From Hsuehochloa calcarea (taxonomy: Eukaryota; Streptophyta; Magnoliopsida; Poales; Poaceae), in the NCBI GenBank assembly GCA_036346395.1, contig CM070598.1, forward strand, positions 10,337,517 to 10,401,516: 64,000 nucleotides of DNA. The letters run 5' to 3'. The translations under genes and the position numbers were made by a program. Below, piece by piece: positions 1 to 11,535 of this stretch; position 1 is the first letter of the stretch; each line of letters opens with the position of its first letter. The notes beneath the pieces were generated by a model. That model did no database searches. It saw nothing but the letters and a program-made list of their open reading frames with translations, and was not told the origin of the DNA.

Positions 1-1353
1 TTCTGGATTCTTTATAAAATTATCCACATTTTCTTAGATTACGAAGACTTCTAATTAAATCATCTAACCCTCCGTATTTAGCCCGAAAGCCGATCTGTCC
101 GCTTCGGAACAGCAGTCTTACTAAATTCATAACTTTTGTTTTACTCAACCAAAATTCGCGTTCTCAGATTCTACAGAACCATTGGACAATTATCTACAAC
201 TTTCATGTAGATCAAAAACTCTAATTAAGCTATTTACTATTTTTTAATCTACAGTCTACCAAAACAGCGCCGAAAGGCGACAACCGTAAAACAGCGGTCT
301 TCTCAAAATCATAACTCAAATTCTACTTGTCCGATTGACATAATAAAATATGCTATAGAAAGATATCGAAATTACCTACAATTAACTAGTAGATGATATT
401 TTCAACAATCGCCATTAAGATATCCGAATAAATTGTCCAACAGAACATTAGACTAAACCAATCTACTTTCAATTTCCTCCCGACTAAAACATGCTCAATA
501 GTGTTACGGCCAAACCAATTAACCACTAATTGGTAATTCCTAATTGATCTCTCTGTTGATGTGTGCTCATGAACAAGTGTAACTAACGAGTTCAATTTCT
601 AGTCACGGAAGACAAGCTGGAAAGCATGCAAAATTCACCTTAATTAATCAACTACTAAGCTGCAAAGCACTAATCGTTAATTGCTAGCTAATACGACTTG
701 CAACCGCACAAGAAGAAAACAAAAGAGGTGAACACGGAGGACGCGCAAGACAATTGATGCACCGCCGCGATGCGGCTCTTAGCGTAGAGCAAAGACAACA
801 GAAAAAAGCAGAGTGCAACTTCGGCGATTAGCGGCGCAGCCCACGCACACAATGAGGCAAAGCGGCCGTGCGAGGAGCGCAGCGGCAGAACCGCGACTTG
901 GTCGGGCGCAAGTACCGGCCGGCAAAGTAGCGCAGCAGATCACGCAGAGCGGCAGCAGCCGGTCGGCGATTGGCCGGTCGGTGGCGCTCAATGGCAAGAG
1001 AGAGCGTGGCGATCTGCGAGAGGAAGCGAGCGCTTCAACAAATTCGCTCATTGGCGGCGCAAGAAGGATCGGCGACAACGCACAGCGAAGTTGGTGGCGG
1101 TAGCGACTAGCGAGAAAACAAAAGCGATTAGCGGCGCATGAGAAAAAGTAGGAAAAAGGCTGCTAGGGTTTCTAAAAAAATCCACCACTATTTATATAGC
1201 TCATAAAAATTCCAAAAATTCTATTTTCCACGTATACTAAATTCTTTAATTACGCACAAGCCCTAAATCCTTTAACTAATTAATTTAATTACACTCCGAC
1301 CCTTAAGACGCTTTTATTAATATTAATATTATTATTATTTTCAGAGTATTACA
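1..1353 (-). repeat. Element A 3' LTR (partial)
   Basis: The sequence is nearly identical to 6948-8307 and ends with the same TATTACA. About 1.16 kb of this LTR lies before the window. The differences from the other copy are mostly one- to few-base insertions or deletions. Open frames on both strands around 780-1100 fall inside the LTR and are not genes. Confidence 0.95.
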
Positions 1354-1371
1354 TTCTACCCCCCTTAACAG
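1354..1371 (-). other. Polypurine tract of element A
   Basis: On the minus strand the sequence abutting the 3' LTR is a purine run (AAGGGGGGTAGAATG) immediately before the LTR start TGTAATAC. It is the expected priming site for plus-strand DNA synthesis. Element C has a very similar tract at the same position. Confidence 0.8.
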
Positions 1372-1399
1372 AATTCGACCCCGAATTCTACTCAAATAA

Positions 1400-2610
1400 A
1401 AACTACACTGCTGAAATTAAACAACAAAATAACACATACCCGACGTGAACAACTCCGGGTATTGCTCGCGCATGCGAGACTCCAACTCCCAAGTCGCCTC
1501 TCTCTCGGACTGATGCGTCCACAGCACCTTAACGTATACCAACGTCTTGTGCCTCAAAGACTCGCTCCGACCTCTCTAAAATGCGCGCCGGACGCGACTC
1601 AACTGTGAGATCTTGCTCAATAGTCAGCGGCTCTAATGAAATCTTATGCTCTGGATCTCTCAAAAACTTTCTCAGCATCGAGACGTGAAACACATTATGA
1701 ACTCCACGCATGGACTCAGGCAGGTCCAAGCGGTAGGCTAACTTTCCAATTCTTGCAATAATCGGGAACGGTCCAACGTACCTCGGGCTAAGCTTCCTCT
1801 TGGTACCAAACCGAACAATACCTTTAGTGGGAGACACTCTCAAGAGCACTGGTCCCCACCGCAAACTCCAAGTCACGCCTCCTCAAATCAAGATAACTTT
1901 TCATGCTCGCTCCGAGTACGCTAATGATTCTCGCCTCACCATGGCCACACGCTCAACGGTCTTCAATCCGGTCGGACCCAAAATTGCCTTCTCTCCAATC
2001 GCATCCCAACAAAGCGGCGATCCGCACTTCGCCCATAGAGAACCTCAAATGGTGCAGCTCTAATCTTTGGAATGGTAACTATTTTTATAAGCAAACTCGC
2101 AAGTGGCAATCTGGTCCTCCCAACTACCTTTCCAAGATAGAACGCAAGATCGCAACATGTCCTCCAAAGTCCGAATAGTACGCCTCGATCGCCCATCTGC
2201 TCATGGGTGAAACGTCAGACTAAGGCGTGGTGTGTGCCCAATGCACCTCGCAGACTCTCCCTAACTTGAGACAAACTTGCATCCTCGCGAAATGATGGTC
2301 TTTGGTACCCCATGCGTCTTACTATTTCACGCACATAAATAGGAGCTAGATCACTCATTTGTATTTGTCGTGCGAATAGGAATGAAGTGCGCAGACTTGC
2401 TGAATCGATCCACAACTACCCAAATCGCATCCTTCCTCGCGCGAACGAGGCAACGCCACCACAAAGTCCATAGAGATATCATCCCAAGGCCACTGGGGAA
2501 CCTCCAAAGGCTGCAACAACCCTGCAGGACGCTTGTGCTCAGCTTTCACTTGCTGACAAACACCGCAAGAAGCCACATAATTAGCAATATCCACTTTCAT
2601 TCTTTTCCAC
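1400..2610 (-). pseudogene. Element A integrase with C-terminal chromodomain-like segment (frameshifted)
   Basis: Read on the minus strand, 2355-2600 gives the integrase zinc-binding end (CGVCQQVKAEHKRPAG) and the start of the catalytic core (DDISMDFVVALP, holding the first Asp of the DDE triad). The core is then scrambled by frameshifts (2215-2415, 1963-2196; APFEVLYGRS is recognisable). The C-terminal part at 1529-1876 is well preserved: KLSPRYVGPFPI and GVHNVFHVSMLRK are typical of plant Ty3/gypsy integrases. In another frame at about 1445-1550 the sequence VYVKVLWTHQSEREATWEL resembles the chromodomain that follows integrase in plant chromoviruses and is thought to guide insertion into heterochromatin. 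At least three frame changes are needed to read the domain through, so it is non-functional as sequenced; some changes may be sequencing indels. Confidence 0.85.
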
Positions 2611-2639
2611 CAAAATTACATTTGATTTGATACATCTTA

Positions 2640-3945
2640 GTCTCACGGGATGAGCGATTATGGAGTGCGATGTGCCTCCCTTAAGATATCATCTTTGACC
2701 TCTGCCTTAAATTCAGATCCTTCTGAGTGAAGATATACTTGAGACTCTTGTGATCTGTGAAAATATCACAAGGCTCGCCGTATAGATAATGCCTCCAAAT
2801 CTTGAGAGCAAAAACAACCGCAGCCAACTCCAAATCATGAGTGGGATAGTTACGCTCGTGCTTCTTTAATCGCCTCGACGCATAAGCAATCACCTTACCG
2901 CCTTGCATGAGAACACGGCCAAGACCCACTCGAGACGATCTGAAAAGATCGTGAACCGCTTTCCGGCTCGGGAAGAGTGAGAATAGGAGAGGTCACCAAC
3001 CTGTCCTTCAAAATGCAGAAACTGCGCTCACACTCATCAGTCCACTGGAATCTCACACCTTTCTGAGTAAGCTGAGACATCGGTTTGGCGATGATAGAGA
3101 AATCCTGCACAAAACGCCGATAATAACCAGCCAAACCCAGAAAACTCCTCACCTCCTTCACATTAGTCGGCCTCTTCCAATCCACCTTTGTGGAGACCTT
3201 ACTAGGATCAACAAGAATACCTCGAGGGTTAATCACATGACCCGTAAAACCCACTTCAAATCCGAACTCACACTTCTTCAACTTAGCATAGAACTTGTGC
3301 TCTCTCAAAGTATCTAAAACCGACCTCAAATGACGCCATGATCCTCATTGGTCTTGGAATAGATAAGAATATCATCAATAAACACCGCCACGAAATCATC
3401 TAGATACTCGTGTAACATGTTGTTCATGGTCTCCATAAAAATAGCAGTGCATTAGTCAATCCAAAGGACATAACTTTATACTCATAATGCCCATACCGTG
3501 GAGAAAGCGATCTTCTCTACATCTCGCTCACGCACACGGATTTGATTATACCGATCGAGATCGATCTTGGAGAATACTTGAGCTCCATTCAAGCGATCAA
3601 ACAAGTCCTCAATGCGGGGCAATGGATATTTGTTCTTGATTGTGACTGCATTAAGTGCACGATAATCAATACACATGCGCCAACTCCCATCCTTCTTCTC
3701 TCGTGAATGCGAGCAGAGCTCCCCATGGCGATACACTACGCTGATCAAAATTTTAGCCAACAAATCATCCAATCGCTTCTTCAACTCATCACGAAGCGGA
3801 CATGCTAATCGATATGGAGACATCGAGATGGGTCGAGTGCCCGGAAGGTGGCAAACCCGTAAGCTCAGCCGGAAACACATCTGGGTAATCACTAACCACT
3901 GGAATCTCCTCAATCTGCGAAGCCACACTCGGTTTCTCAGCAAGA
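2640..3945 (-). pseudogene. Element A reverse transcriptase and RNase H (frameshifted)
   Basis: The minus strand carries the Ty3-type RT in three pieces. The N-terminal half (3482-3943) shows KKDGSWRMCIDYRALN, KNKYPLPRIEDLFD and FSKIDLDRYNQIRV, the last holding the first catalytic Asp; the usual RSG after FSKIDL is altered. The catalytic VFIDDIL lies near 3371-3386 in a frame between the two longer pieces. The C-terminal half (2895-3329) shows GHVINPRGILVDPSKV and EVRSFLGLAGYYRRFV. RNase H follows at 2681-2929 with NYPTHDLELAAVVFALKIWR and DHKSLKYIFTQKDLNLRQR. Family and order are clear. Frame breaks between the pieces make the polyprotein non-functional as written. Confidence 0.88.
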
Positions 3946-3999
3946 GCTAAAAGAAGTCCGTTTTCATCGCACGACCCGGAACGACCAAACCAAAATCGA

Positions 4000-4400
4000 A
4001 AGAGAGCGCGAGGCGCACTCCTGAAAGGTCAAAGTCTCCCAGCACGAGGTTCGCACCGAGACCATTCTCGTAAACAGGATATCACGGCTCGATAAGAGTG
4101 CAACCAATCCATACCCAAGATAACATCGAACGGCTCCATTTGAATAACTATCAAATTCGCCGTGAACTTCTCTCCATCAATGACAATAGAACACCGGGAC
4201 AACAAAGAGAACTAGCAATAATACCCCGGAGAACTAACCAACACCGATCGAGAAATCCATCGCATACTCAAGTTCGCTCTCTAGCAAACGCCGACGCGAC
4301 AAACGAAAAGGTAGCACTGAATCGAAAAGGACTAAAGCATCAAACGAATCCACAAGCAAAGTACACATCACCACGTCAGACGGCCCGCAGACTCTGCGAT
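4000..4400 (-). pseudogene. Element A aspartic protease (single-base frameshift in active site)
   Basis: Minus-strand reading gives VMCTLLVDSFDALVLFDS and then leaves the protease frame. Shifting frame by one base after DS restores GATFSFV, that is the retroviral-type active site DSGA followed by the usual F-x-F/V strand. The position between the zinc knuckle and RT matches gypsy order. The break looks like one missing G inside the catalytic motif, which would kill activity if real but is also the kind of change a sequencing indel makes. Confidence 0.65.
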
Positions 4401-4654
4401 AGGCATGGCGACACTCGAGTGGCGCCATGGCGAAGAAGACGACGGCGGGCGGCGAGAGCCCCAACAATCTGCGTGGCGGTGCGGTAAAGCGGTCGTGGGA
4501 CCAAGCGGTCGAAGGTGGCGGCCGCGAGAGTACCCTACCGAGGCGCCCAAGTCAAGGAAATGGCATCATTGGAGGAGCGATCATCATCCGGAAAGATCCT
4601 CGGCGGGACCCATCAAGAAGAAGAAGATGGCACAGTGCTCCCACTTGATCACGC

Positions 4655-5525
4655 TTAGCGGGGTTCGCGACACACCCGCTCCTTGTGACCCGGTCGGCCA
4701 CACCGACGGCAATCTCCGTCCAAGTGCACTCAGCAAGTAGCGGTGTCCATCACCGCACTTAAAGCAAAGCATGCCCCGCCTCGGGACAGACGAAGAGCCG
4801 AGTACCGCAAAGGACGAGGCGCCAAGAAGGAACGGCCTCGATCGCTAGACTGAAAGATCGCGGTCCTCCTTGAATTTCTTGAAAGGTGTCGCCGCATGCA
4901 CCCACTTCCTCACTAGAGCTCCTCTTCGGTCACCACGAAACAACCGATCCACCGAGGCTTGTCGCCTTTGTGAGTGCGTGATCTCCAACTCCATGCCCCT
5001 AGCTTGCTCCACCACAGAGCTGTAATCACGGAGTGGAGTAGCTCCCAACACATGCCGGTACTCAGAAGTGAGACCCCGACGGAACCTCTTGGCTTTCTGA
5101 AGATCATCGTTCACATCTGAAGGACAAAGCGAACCAAGTTGTTGAACTCACCTCATACTCAAGAATAGACCTCTTCCCCGAGCAAAGGCCGTCAAGGCAA
5201 CCTCCATCTTCTCTACAAAGAGTAGGGTAGAACTTCCTTGAACCGATCAACAAAGTCCTCCCAAGTGACTGGCCCTTGAGTGGCGGTCCTCGAAGACAAC
5301 ACGCCCTCCCACCAAATATCCGCTTGTTGACGAAGAGCACGGATCTCCCTCACCAACTCTCTCAACAAAGCAGGGGTTTCATCCTGGACTCCAACCGGAG
5401 GCGGGTCAACAAGAACCCCTCGACTCACCATCGACTGCTCTCACAGGAGGTGGCTCCACGGAACCTCGCCGCGACCACGACCTCCACGATCGCGGCCACC
5501 ACGACCACGCCCTCTAACCTCTGCA
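4655..5525 (-). pseudogene. Element A gag with CCHC zinc knuckle (frameshifted)
   Basis: Gag would form the virus-like particle and bind the element RNA. Pieces on the minus strand run from the N-terminal part at 5213-5431 (LLRELVREIRALRQQAD) and 5104-5340, through KAKRFRRGLTSEYRHVLGA at 4845-5114, a segment typical of plant gypsy gag. A CCHC knuckle lies at about 4669-4711 (Cys-2-Cys-4-His-4-Cys: C-RR-C-GRPG-H-KERV-C) in a frame different from the longer open frames around it. At least three frame changes separate the parts. No single start codon can be defended. Confidence 0.8.
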
Positions 5526-5769
5526 TAGCTATCAACCACAATCAACAATACACAATGAGCTCAAAGCTCAAAATAAACTCATCCATCAATGAACAACATA
5601 ACTAAGCGTAAAAACTATATTCGTACCTCTCTCTAACCTCATCATGCACTAGTGTGTCAAATTTTTAGGTTAGTTAACCATTAGCAAATTTTAGTTGATT
5701 TAATAAACTTAAAACAATTTTAACAATTTTAGTTTGCCTATGTTGTTAATCTATTCACCACGGACCTAA
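5526..5769 (-). other. Untranslated leader of element A
   Basis: An AT-rich stretch lies between the primer binding site and gag with no supportable coding frame. Its end nearest the LTR (about 5655-5769) is clearly similar to 22765-22890 in element C, which is evidence that A and C belong to one mobilisation group. Confidence 0.6.
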
Positions 5770-5789
5770 AGCCCGCCTCGATACCAATC
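5770..5789 (-). other. Primer binding site of element A (initiator Met tRNA-like)
   Basis: Minus strand next to the 5' LTR reads TTGGTATCGAGGCGGGC. The first bases match the TGGTATC primer site complementary to initiator methionine tRNA that many plant LTR elements use; the second half departs from the usual TGGTATCAGAGC. The exact LTR edge here reads AGTAACACC rather than TGTAACACC, so the boundary is good to a few bases. Confidence 0.6.
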
Positions 5790-8307
5790 AGTAACACCTC
5801 ACCCAACACTGAGCCTAGAATGCCACCACACTACTCTCTAAACTAATAGTTATCGACACACTATCAGATTACAGCAAGAAAGCCACAATAAACATAACCA
5901 TATTTCACAAAAGAACATGCATAATCATGGTTCAAACGATAGTAAATAATCAAGTAGAATAAAATCGTAAAGCAATCCAAAATAGCAACAACCAATGAAT
6001 CCAAATTAATAAAGCAAATAGTCCAGTCCAAATGATGTCCTAAACTTTATTCAACCTCTAACATGTCCAAGTGTAATCCAATTGTGAATGAAAAGATTAT
6101 GAAGGTAAATGATCATAAGTGGTCCACGTGCTCTACTCGCTCTCAGCTACGGCATCCTCGAAGATCACCTAAAGACAACAATAGAGCAAGGGTGAGTCCA
6201 CGACTCAAAGCAAATACATCCATAAACAACGCACAATAATAAATCATCAAGATTCAATAACTTCATTATCATCACATGCACTTGATTAATATTCTCATGT
6301 GTTATCTTATCTTTGATTCACATCCATTAATCTCAAATATCAATGCAACTCTAATCTATATGTCCACATGCACTTCTTTCACAGATATGCAGATAGCGTG
6401 AGTGAATGCTCGCGACAACATTCACTCTCAAGCCCGTTCCTCCAAAAGGATCGGGGACCTCCTCCACTCCCGTGGAGTTGTGATCATTCATGATCACCTG
6501 CTCATATGCAACGATGCTTATGTATGCAAAATATGCAAAACTCCATCATAAACATCATGTCCAACTTTTCATCATACTTGTCAACAACGATATAAACATA
6601 CCAATTATTTGTTTGCAATTAAACAAAATAAAAGCACAACAATAATGGTAATAGAAGATAAAGAAAGCGTTGATCGATCATTGATCATTGTCTACCATGC
6701 ACTTGCCTTTACTAGTTGCGGCCGACGATTTGATTAGAAGACGGCAACAAGCACGACGCTCTCCTATATTAAATACACCAACTTCAATACAAATTACAGC
6801 AACAAGAATAGCAATCAATCGACATCGCTCCTACACGTCCCCAAATATACCACGTTAAGCCGGTACCGAAAAGTTACCCAATGCGGTCTTAGTACTAAAA
6901 CGAACGTAACTTTTGACTCGAAAGTCCGATCACAACGAACCACCCCATTCTGGATTCTTTATAAAATTATCCACATTTTCTTAGATTACGAAGACTTCTA
7001 ATTAAATCATCTAACCCTCCGTATTTAGCCCCGAAAGCCGATCTGTCCGCTTCGGAACAGCAGTCTTACTAAATTCATAACTTTTGTTTTACTCAACCAA
7101 AATTCGCGTTCTCAGATTCTACAGAACCATTGGACAATTATCTACAACTTTCATGTAGATCAAAAACTCTAATTAAGCTATTTACTATTTTTTAATCTAC
7201 AGTCTACCAAAACAGCGCGAAAGGCGACCAACCGTAAAAACAGCGGTCTTCTCAAAATCATAACTCAAATTCTACTTGTCCGATTGACATAATAAAATAT
7301 GCTATAGAAAGATATCGAAATTACCTACAATTAACTAGTAGATGATATTTTCAACAATCGCCATTAAGATATCCGAATAAATTGTCCAACAGAACATTAG
7401 ACTAAACCAATCTACTTTCAATTTCCTCCCGACTAAAACATGCTCAATAGTGTTACGGCCAAACCAATTAACCACTAATTGGTAATTCCTAATTGATCTC
7501 TCTGTTGATGTGTGCTCATGAACAAGTGTAACTAACGAGTTCAATTTCTAGTCACGGAAGACAACTGGAAAGCATGCAAAATTCACCTTAATTAATCAAC
7601 TACTAACTGCAGCACTAATCGTTAATTGCTAGCTAATACGACTTGCAACCGCACAAGAAGAAAACAAAAGAGGTGAACCTGGAGGACGCGTACACAGCAA
7701 TTGATGCACCGCGCAGCAGCGGCTCTTGGCAGCGTAGCAAAGAAAGACAACAGAAAAAGCAGCAGAGTAACTTCGGCGATTAGCGGCCGCGGCCACGTAC
7801 ACAATGAAAGGCAAAGCCGTGCGAGGGAGCGGCAGAAGCCGCCGACTTGGTCGGGCGCAAGTACCAGCCGGCAGCAGGCGCAGCAGATCTACGCAGGAGC
7901 GGCAGCAGCCTTCGGGCGATTGGCCCGGTCGGTGGCGCTCAATGGCAGAGAGCAAGCGGCGGCGGTCTGCGAGGAGCGGCAGAAAGCGCCAACAAATTCG
8001 CTCACTGGCGGCAAGCAAGGATCAGCGAGAACGCCTGAGCGAAGGTGGTGGCGCGACTAGCGAGGAAAACAAAAAGCGATTGGCGGCGCACAGCAGAAAA
8101 AGTAGAAAAAAGGCTGCTAGGGTTTCTAAAAAAATCCACCACTATTTATATAGCTCATAAAAATTCCAAAAATTCTATTTTCCACGTATACTAAATTCTT
8201 TAATTACGCACAAGCCCTAAATCCTTTAACTAATTAATTTAATTACACTCCGACCCTTAAGACGCTTTTATTAATATTAATATTATTATTATTTTCAGAG
8301 TATTACA
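5790..8307 (-). repeat. Element A 5' LTR (complete, about 2.5 kb)
   Basis: It starts near GTAACACC and ends TATTACA; 6948-8307 repeats 1-1353. It contains a TATA-like box about 155 bases inside its U3 edge. No gene is supportable inside. The open frames around 7620-8160 on both strands match those in the left LTR and are by-products of GC-rich LTR sequence. Confidence 0.93.
8145..8153 (-). promoter_or_regulatory. TATA-like box of element A LTR
   Basis: The minus strand reads CTATATAAA, about 155 bases from the LTR start; the identical site in the 3' LTR is at 1191-1199. If used, transcription would start very near the outer edge and leave an R-U5 of over 2 kb. Confidence 0.55.
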
Positions 8308-10355
8308 CAGTCAACTACAATTACACAATACTAAACCTAAAATTGCATTATCAAGTGATGTATAATTTTAGCACAATTTTACTGTAACTTTTAGTTCTAT
8401 TTATTTTTGTATTTGTAAGGTTCACCTAGATTTACTTTTGTGTAGTTTAGAATTTTTTTTGTTTTTTTTGTAGGGTTCATCTAGATTTACTTTGTCTAGT
8501 TTAGAATTTTTGTATTTTGTTTGTGTATTTATAGAGTTTATCTATATTTACTTTTTTCTAATTTAAATATAAAAAATAGAAATTATTAGATGGTGATCCA
8601 ACGTACCGAAGAAAATGAGCTTGGTTGGCCCAATTGTCAATTTATGTTCCTAATTAACTCTATACACATGCATGTGCAAAGTGAAGCTGCACTGCATTGT
8701 TTGCACAGAATTAAGGGAGCCGTACACGTGTGGCCCCAATTGTCAATTCATGTTCCTAATTAACTCTATACACATGCATGTGCGAAGTGAAGCTGAACTG
8801 CATTGTTTGCATAGAATTAAGGGAGCTGTACCCATGTGGTACGCGTTATGGGGTTCCATATATATCGTCACCGTGCTCATACTCGTGACACTCGCCGTGT
8901 TGCTATGGTTGACAAGATGATAATCCTAATCAAGCATATGTTTAGATGCAAGACTTCAATTAGCGTGTACACATGATGCCGCGTACCATGTACATTAATA
9001 AATAATGACTATATGACATGTTGAACAACATCTGCTTTATAAATAGAAATTTAGAAAAGAAAACCAGAAGTCACTGATAAGTAGACCCCATATGTAAGTT
9101 AATAAAAGTTATAAAAAACCGCTTTTAGTTCATAGAAAAATAGCTTTCTTTATTGGAAAACGTAAACTTCAGTAGAACTCAGAGTAAAATATGATTTCTC
9201 CGTTGAAAAGCGTAAATCTCAGAGAATACACTTTCGACGTCACCTTTTTAATCATTTCCGGACTTTCAAAACTGAAATAAATTGAATTGTTAATAACTTT
9301 TGCATACGAACTCCAAACTAAATAAATCTTTTTTGTAAATTCGTCTAAAATCACGATCTATCTAAATATGCAAAATGATTTGGATTTTGTTGCTGTTGAA
9401 ATTATTTTTCTATATTTAATTTGCTTCTGACTCTTTTGATTAGACATCGATTGTTCTAGCGAAATTTACAACAATCCTCCATCCACTTATTCAGGGCAAC
9501 CAGAGCAAGGCAAGCACCTCCTTTGATCATGTTGATTCTACTATTTTAATTATTGTACTTCTTTTTGCAAAATCTATTATGCATGCGTGCATGTTTGTTT
9601 AAAATTGCTATATTGGGTGAGAATGGTAGTTATAATCCTATTCAATGCATGATCCTCTTTGAAATATTGGTATCCTTACTATCGTAGCCAATAGGATATT
9701 GTTTAGGCAATAGATGATGTCGATTTAGGTATTTCGAGTGCGAATATCGTAGAAATGCCTAGCCGGGCTCTAGATTTGCTAAAATGGGAAAATAGATGAC
9801 ATGTTGAATATGAGTTTGTGAGATTTTGAAATGATGGTACAAGAGGGTTTGCCTCTATTTTTTGTATAAAAATAAAAATAAAAAACTTGGTTTGTGACAC
9901 GATCGAGTTATATTATATTCTAAGATGTGTGATAGATGTATCTCACAAGTAGATAAAGGAAGATCCTCGCTCGGGTCGATTAAGGACCGAACGTCGGTGC
10001 TCCCAATCTAAAGCCTAAGTGTACAACCACATGTGCCGGTATGAGACAGCTGATGAGGACATCAACCCTCTGGATACGACCGCTACTCCACGTACCAAAC
10101 AGGCGTTCAAGCTGGACATGTTCTGGAATCCAATTTGGCCTCTAGAGACAACACCGACTTCAAATATACATAACTTTCACATACCGAGTCTGTTTGAGGT
10201 CCACGAGTACTTGATGGAAAACGTATCTCGTCCTCTCTCCAAAGGATTTGACCTCACATCTAAATTCCTTCTATGCGCACTGCAATCATAAAAAAGGTGT
10301 TGTGTCACCTGTTTAGTCCAAATTGGGCCTTGTAATGCTTGGGCCCAAGGGGAAG
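8308..10355. other. Gene-poor spacer between elements A and B, with weak LTR-like similarity
   Basis: No gene is supported here. About 9290-9540 (AATAACTTTTGCATACGA and a following AT-rich, then CA-rich pattern) resembles 46880-47130 inside the plus-oriented LTR at 46630-48632, so part of this stretch may be an old related LTR. A small open frame at 10019-10291 (plus, 90 codons) has no recognisable domain. Another at 8672-8920 ends in a hydrophobic run but spans a local duplication. Neither is called as a gene. Confidence 0.4.
8627..8839 (+). repeat. 106-bp tandem duplication (two copies)
   Basis: CAATTGTCAATT... at 8631 recurs at 8737 and the similarity continues for a whole 106-base period, including CTATACACATGCATGTGC and GAATTAAGGGAGC. 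The copies differ at several positions, so the duplication is not very recent. Confidence 0.9.
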
Positions 10356-11130
10356 TGTTGGAAATATGCCCTAGAGGCAATCATAGAGATGATGATATTT
10401 TATTATGTTCATTATTTTGATAATATGTTATCGTGTTCCTTGAATGAATCATCAGTTATAGATCAATAAGTATGTGACTTGTTGGTGGAATTCTTTAATT
10501 TATATGATGTTGTTCTAAATGTATCCCTGGTCGGATGACACTGGTCAGAACACTAGTAACTCTATGACTAGCACATGTATTGATTGATGGCCAAGTTTCG
10601 GCAGTCATGGATATGGGGATATCAAATCAATAATGTGAGCACATATTAGAGAACATGGGGTTGGATAGACCCATCATTGAGACACTATTGAGATTGTTAT
10701 GAATCTATGTGTCATTAGTTGGTCTCAAGTAATGATGATGTATAATCCTTAGATCTGAGATCAGCATGGTTCCCTACATGTGTAATAGCACTCTTATGGG
10801 TTGCCAAACGCTATTCGTAACTGGGTAGTTATAAAGGTAGCTTTCGGGTATGCTATGAAACATGCAGATGGATGTGACTGGTCGAGATGAGATTTGCCCC
10901 TCCTAACATAATAGGAGAGATGTCTCTGGGGCCCTCGCGGTGATCGGATAAAGAAAGTGCATAGCCATGCCACTAGTGGTTGAAGTTTCGACCACATGAA
11001 GTTATCCGACACTCGATCGAGAAAGTATTGAACAGTCCATGGATGACACATCATCTCACCTGGAGTTCAACAAGACATCATGATGCAAAGGGAGAATGCA
11101 TGAGTAGGTCTCTTAGTTCGATGAGTTACG

Positions 11131-11290
11131 GACTAGTCGTATGGAGATACGTGCTGGTCGTAGACTGGTCGACGTAATCACAGAATGGTAAGAACCTGGT
11201 CGTAAGGAGTTACGAACTGGTCGTGACCAAATATAATCTGGTCGTATAGAGGTACGAACTGGTCGTAAGTGATGAGGACCTGGTCATAGA
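11131..11290 (+). repeat. Array of short ACTGGTCGTA-like units in the B LTR
   Basis: About eight variants of NCTGGTCGTA occur in 160 bases, several followed within 4-5 bases by GTTACGA or GGTACGA so that each forms a small dyad. The same array is in the 3' LTR at about 16580-16745. Confidence 0.8.
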
Positions 11291-11525
11291 TCATATTACA
11301 TCAAGGTTCGTCTGATATATTCTATGTGTATTTGGGAATCGTTATGTGCTGCTAGGTACCGCTAATGACTGGTGGTCGAAAAAGAGTTTTCGAGTCATAA
11401 CCGACTACACATGAACCTATAGGGTCGCACACTTAAAGGGCTAGGATCTGTTTTGGATGGTGATCCGAATTCATATAGGCCACGAGTTCCTAATGGGCCT
11501 CAAGGTCGGGACCCATCATTGATTT

Positions 11526-11535
11526 CTATATAAAG
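11526..11535 (+). promoter_or_regulatory. TATA box of element B LTR
   Basis: CTATATAAAG lies about 1.17 kb into the LTR and is followed by a GC-richer region, as expected for a copia LTR promoter. It is preserved in the 3' LTR at 25168-25177. Confidence 0.7.

Larger units (their letters stand above)
1..8307 (-). mobile_element. LTR retrotransposon A, Ty3/gypsy chromovirus (Tekay-like), 3' LTR cut by window start
   Basis: Two direct repeats (1-1353 and 5790-8307) flank an internal region of about 4.4 kb whose minus strand reads, in order, gag with a zinc knuckle, aspartic protease, reverse transcriptase, RNase H, and integrase ending in a chromodomain-like segment. That order (RT before integrase) defines Ty3/gypsy, and the terminal chromodomain points to the chromovirus branch; the Tekay-like assignment is from motif resemblance. 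A pyrimidine-rich stretch (minus-strand polypurine tract) lies directly inside the left LTR and a TGGTATCGAG primer-site sequence directly inside the right LTR, which fixes the orientation. The left LTR is incomplete because the window opens inside it, so the target duplication cannot be tested. The LTRs are nearly identical, so insertion looks recent although the reading frames are broken. Confidence 0.93.

Noticed and set aside
779..1103. Frames on both strands inside the A LTR (also 7629-8160)
   Set aside because: Inside an LTR, opposite strands both open, and the frames shift between the two LTR copies by indels.
10019..10291. 90-codon plus-strand frame as a possible host gene exon
   Set aside because: No recognisable domain, no promoter or splice context, and surrounding sequence looks LTR-like. 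Not enough to call.
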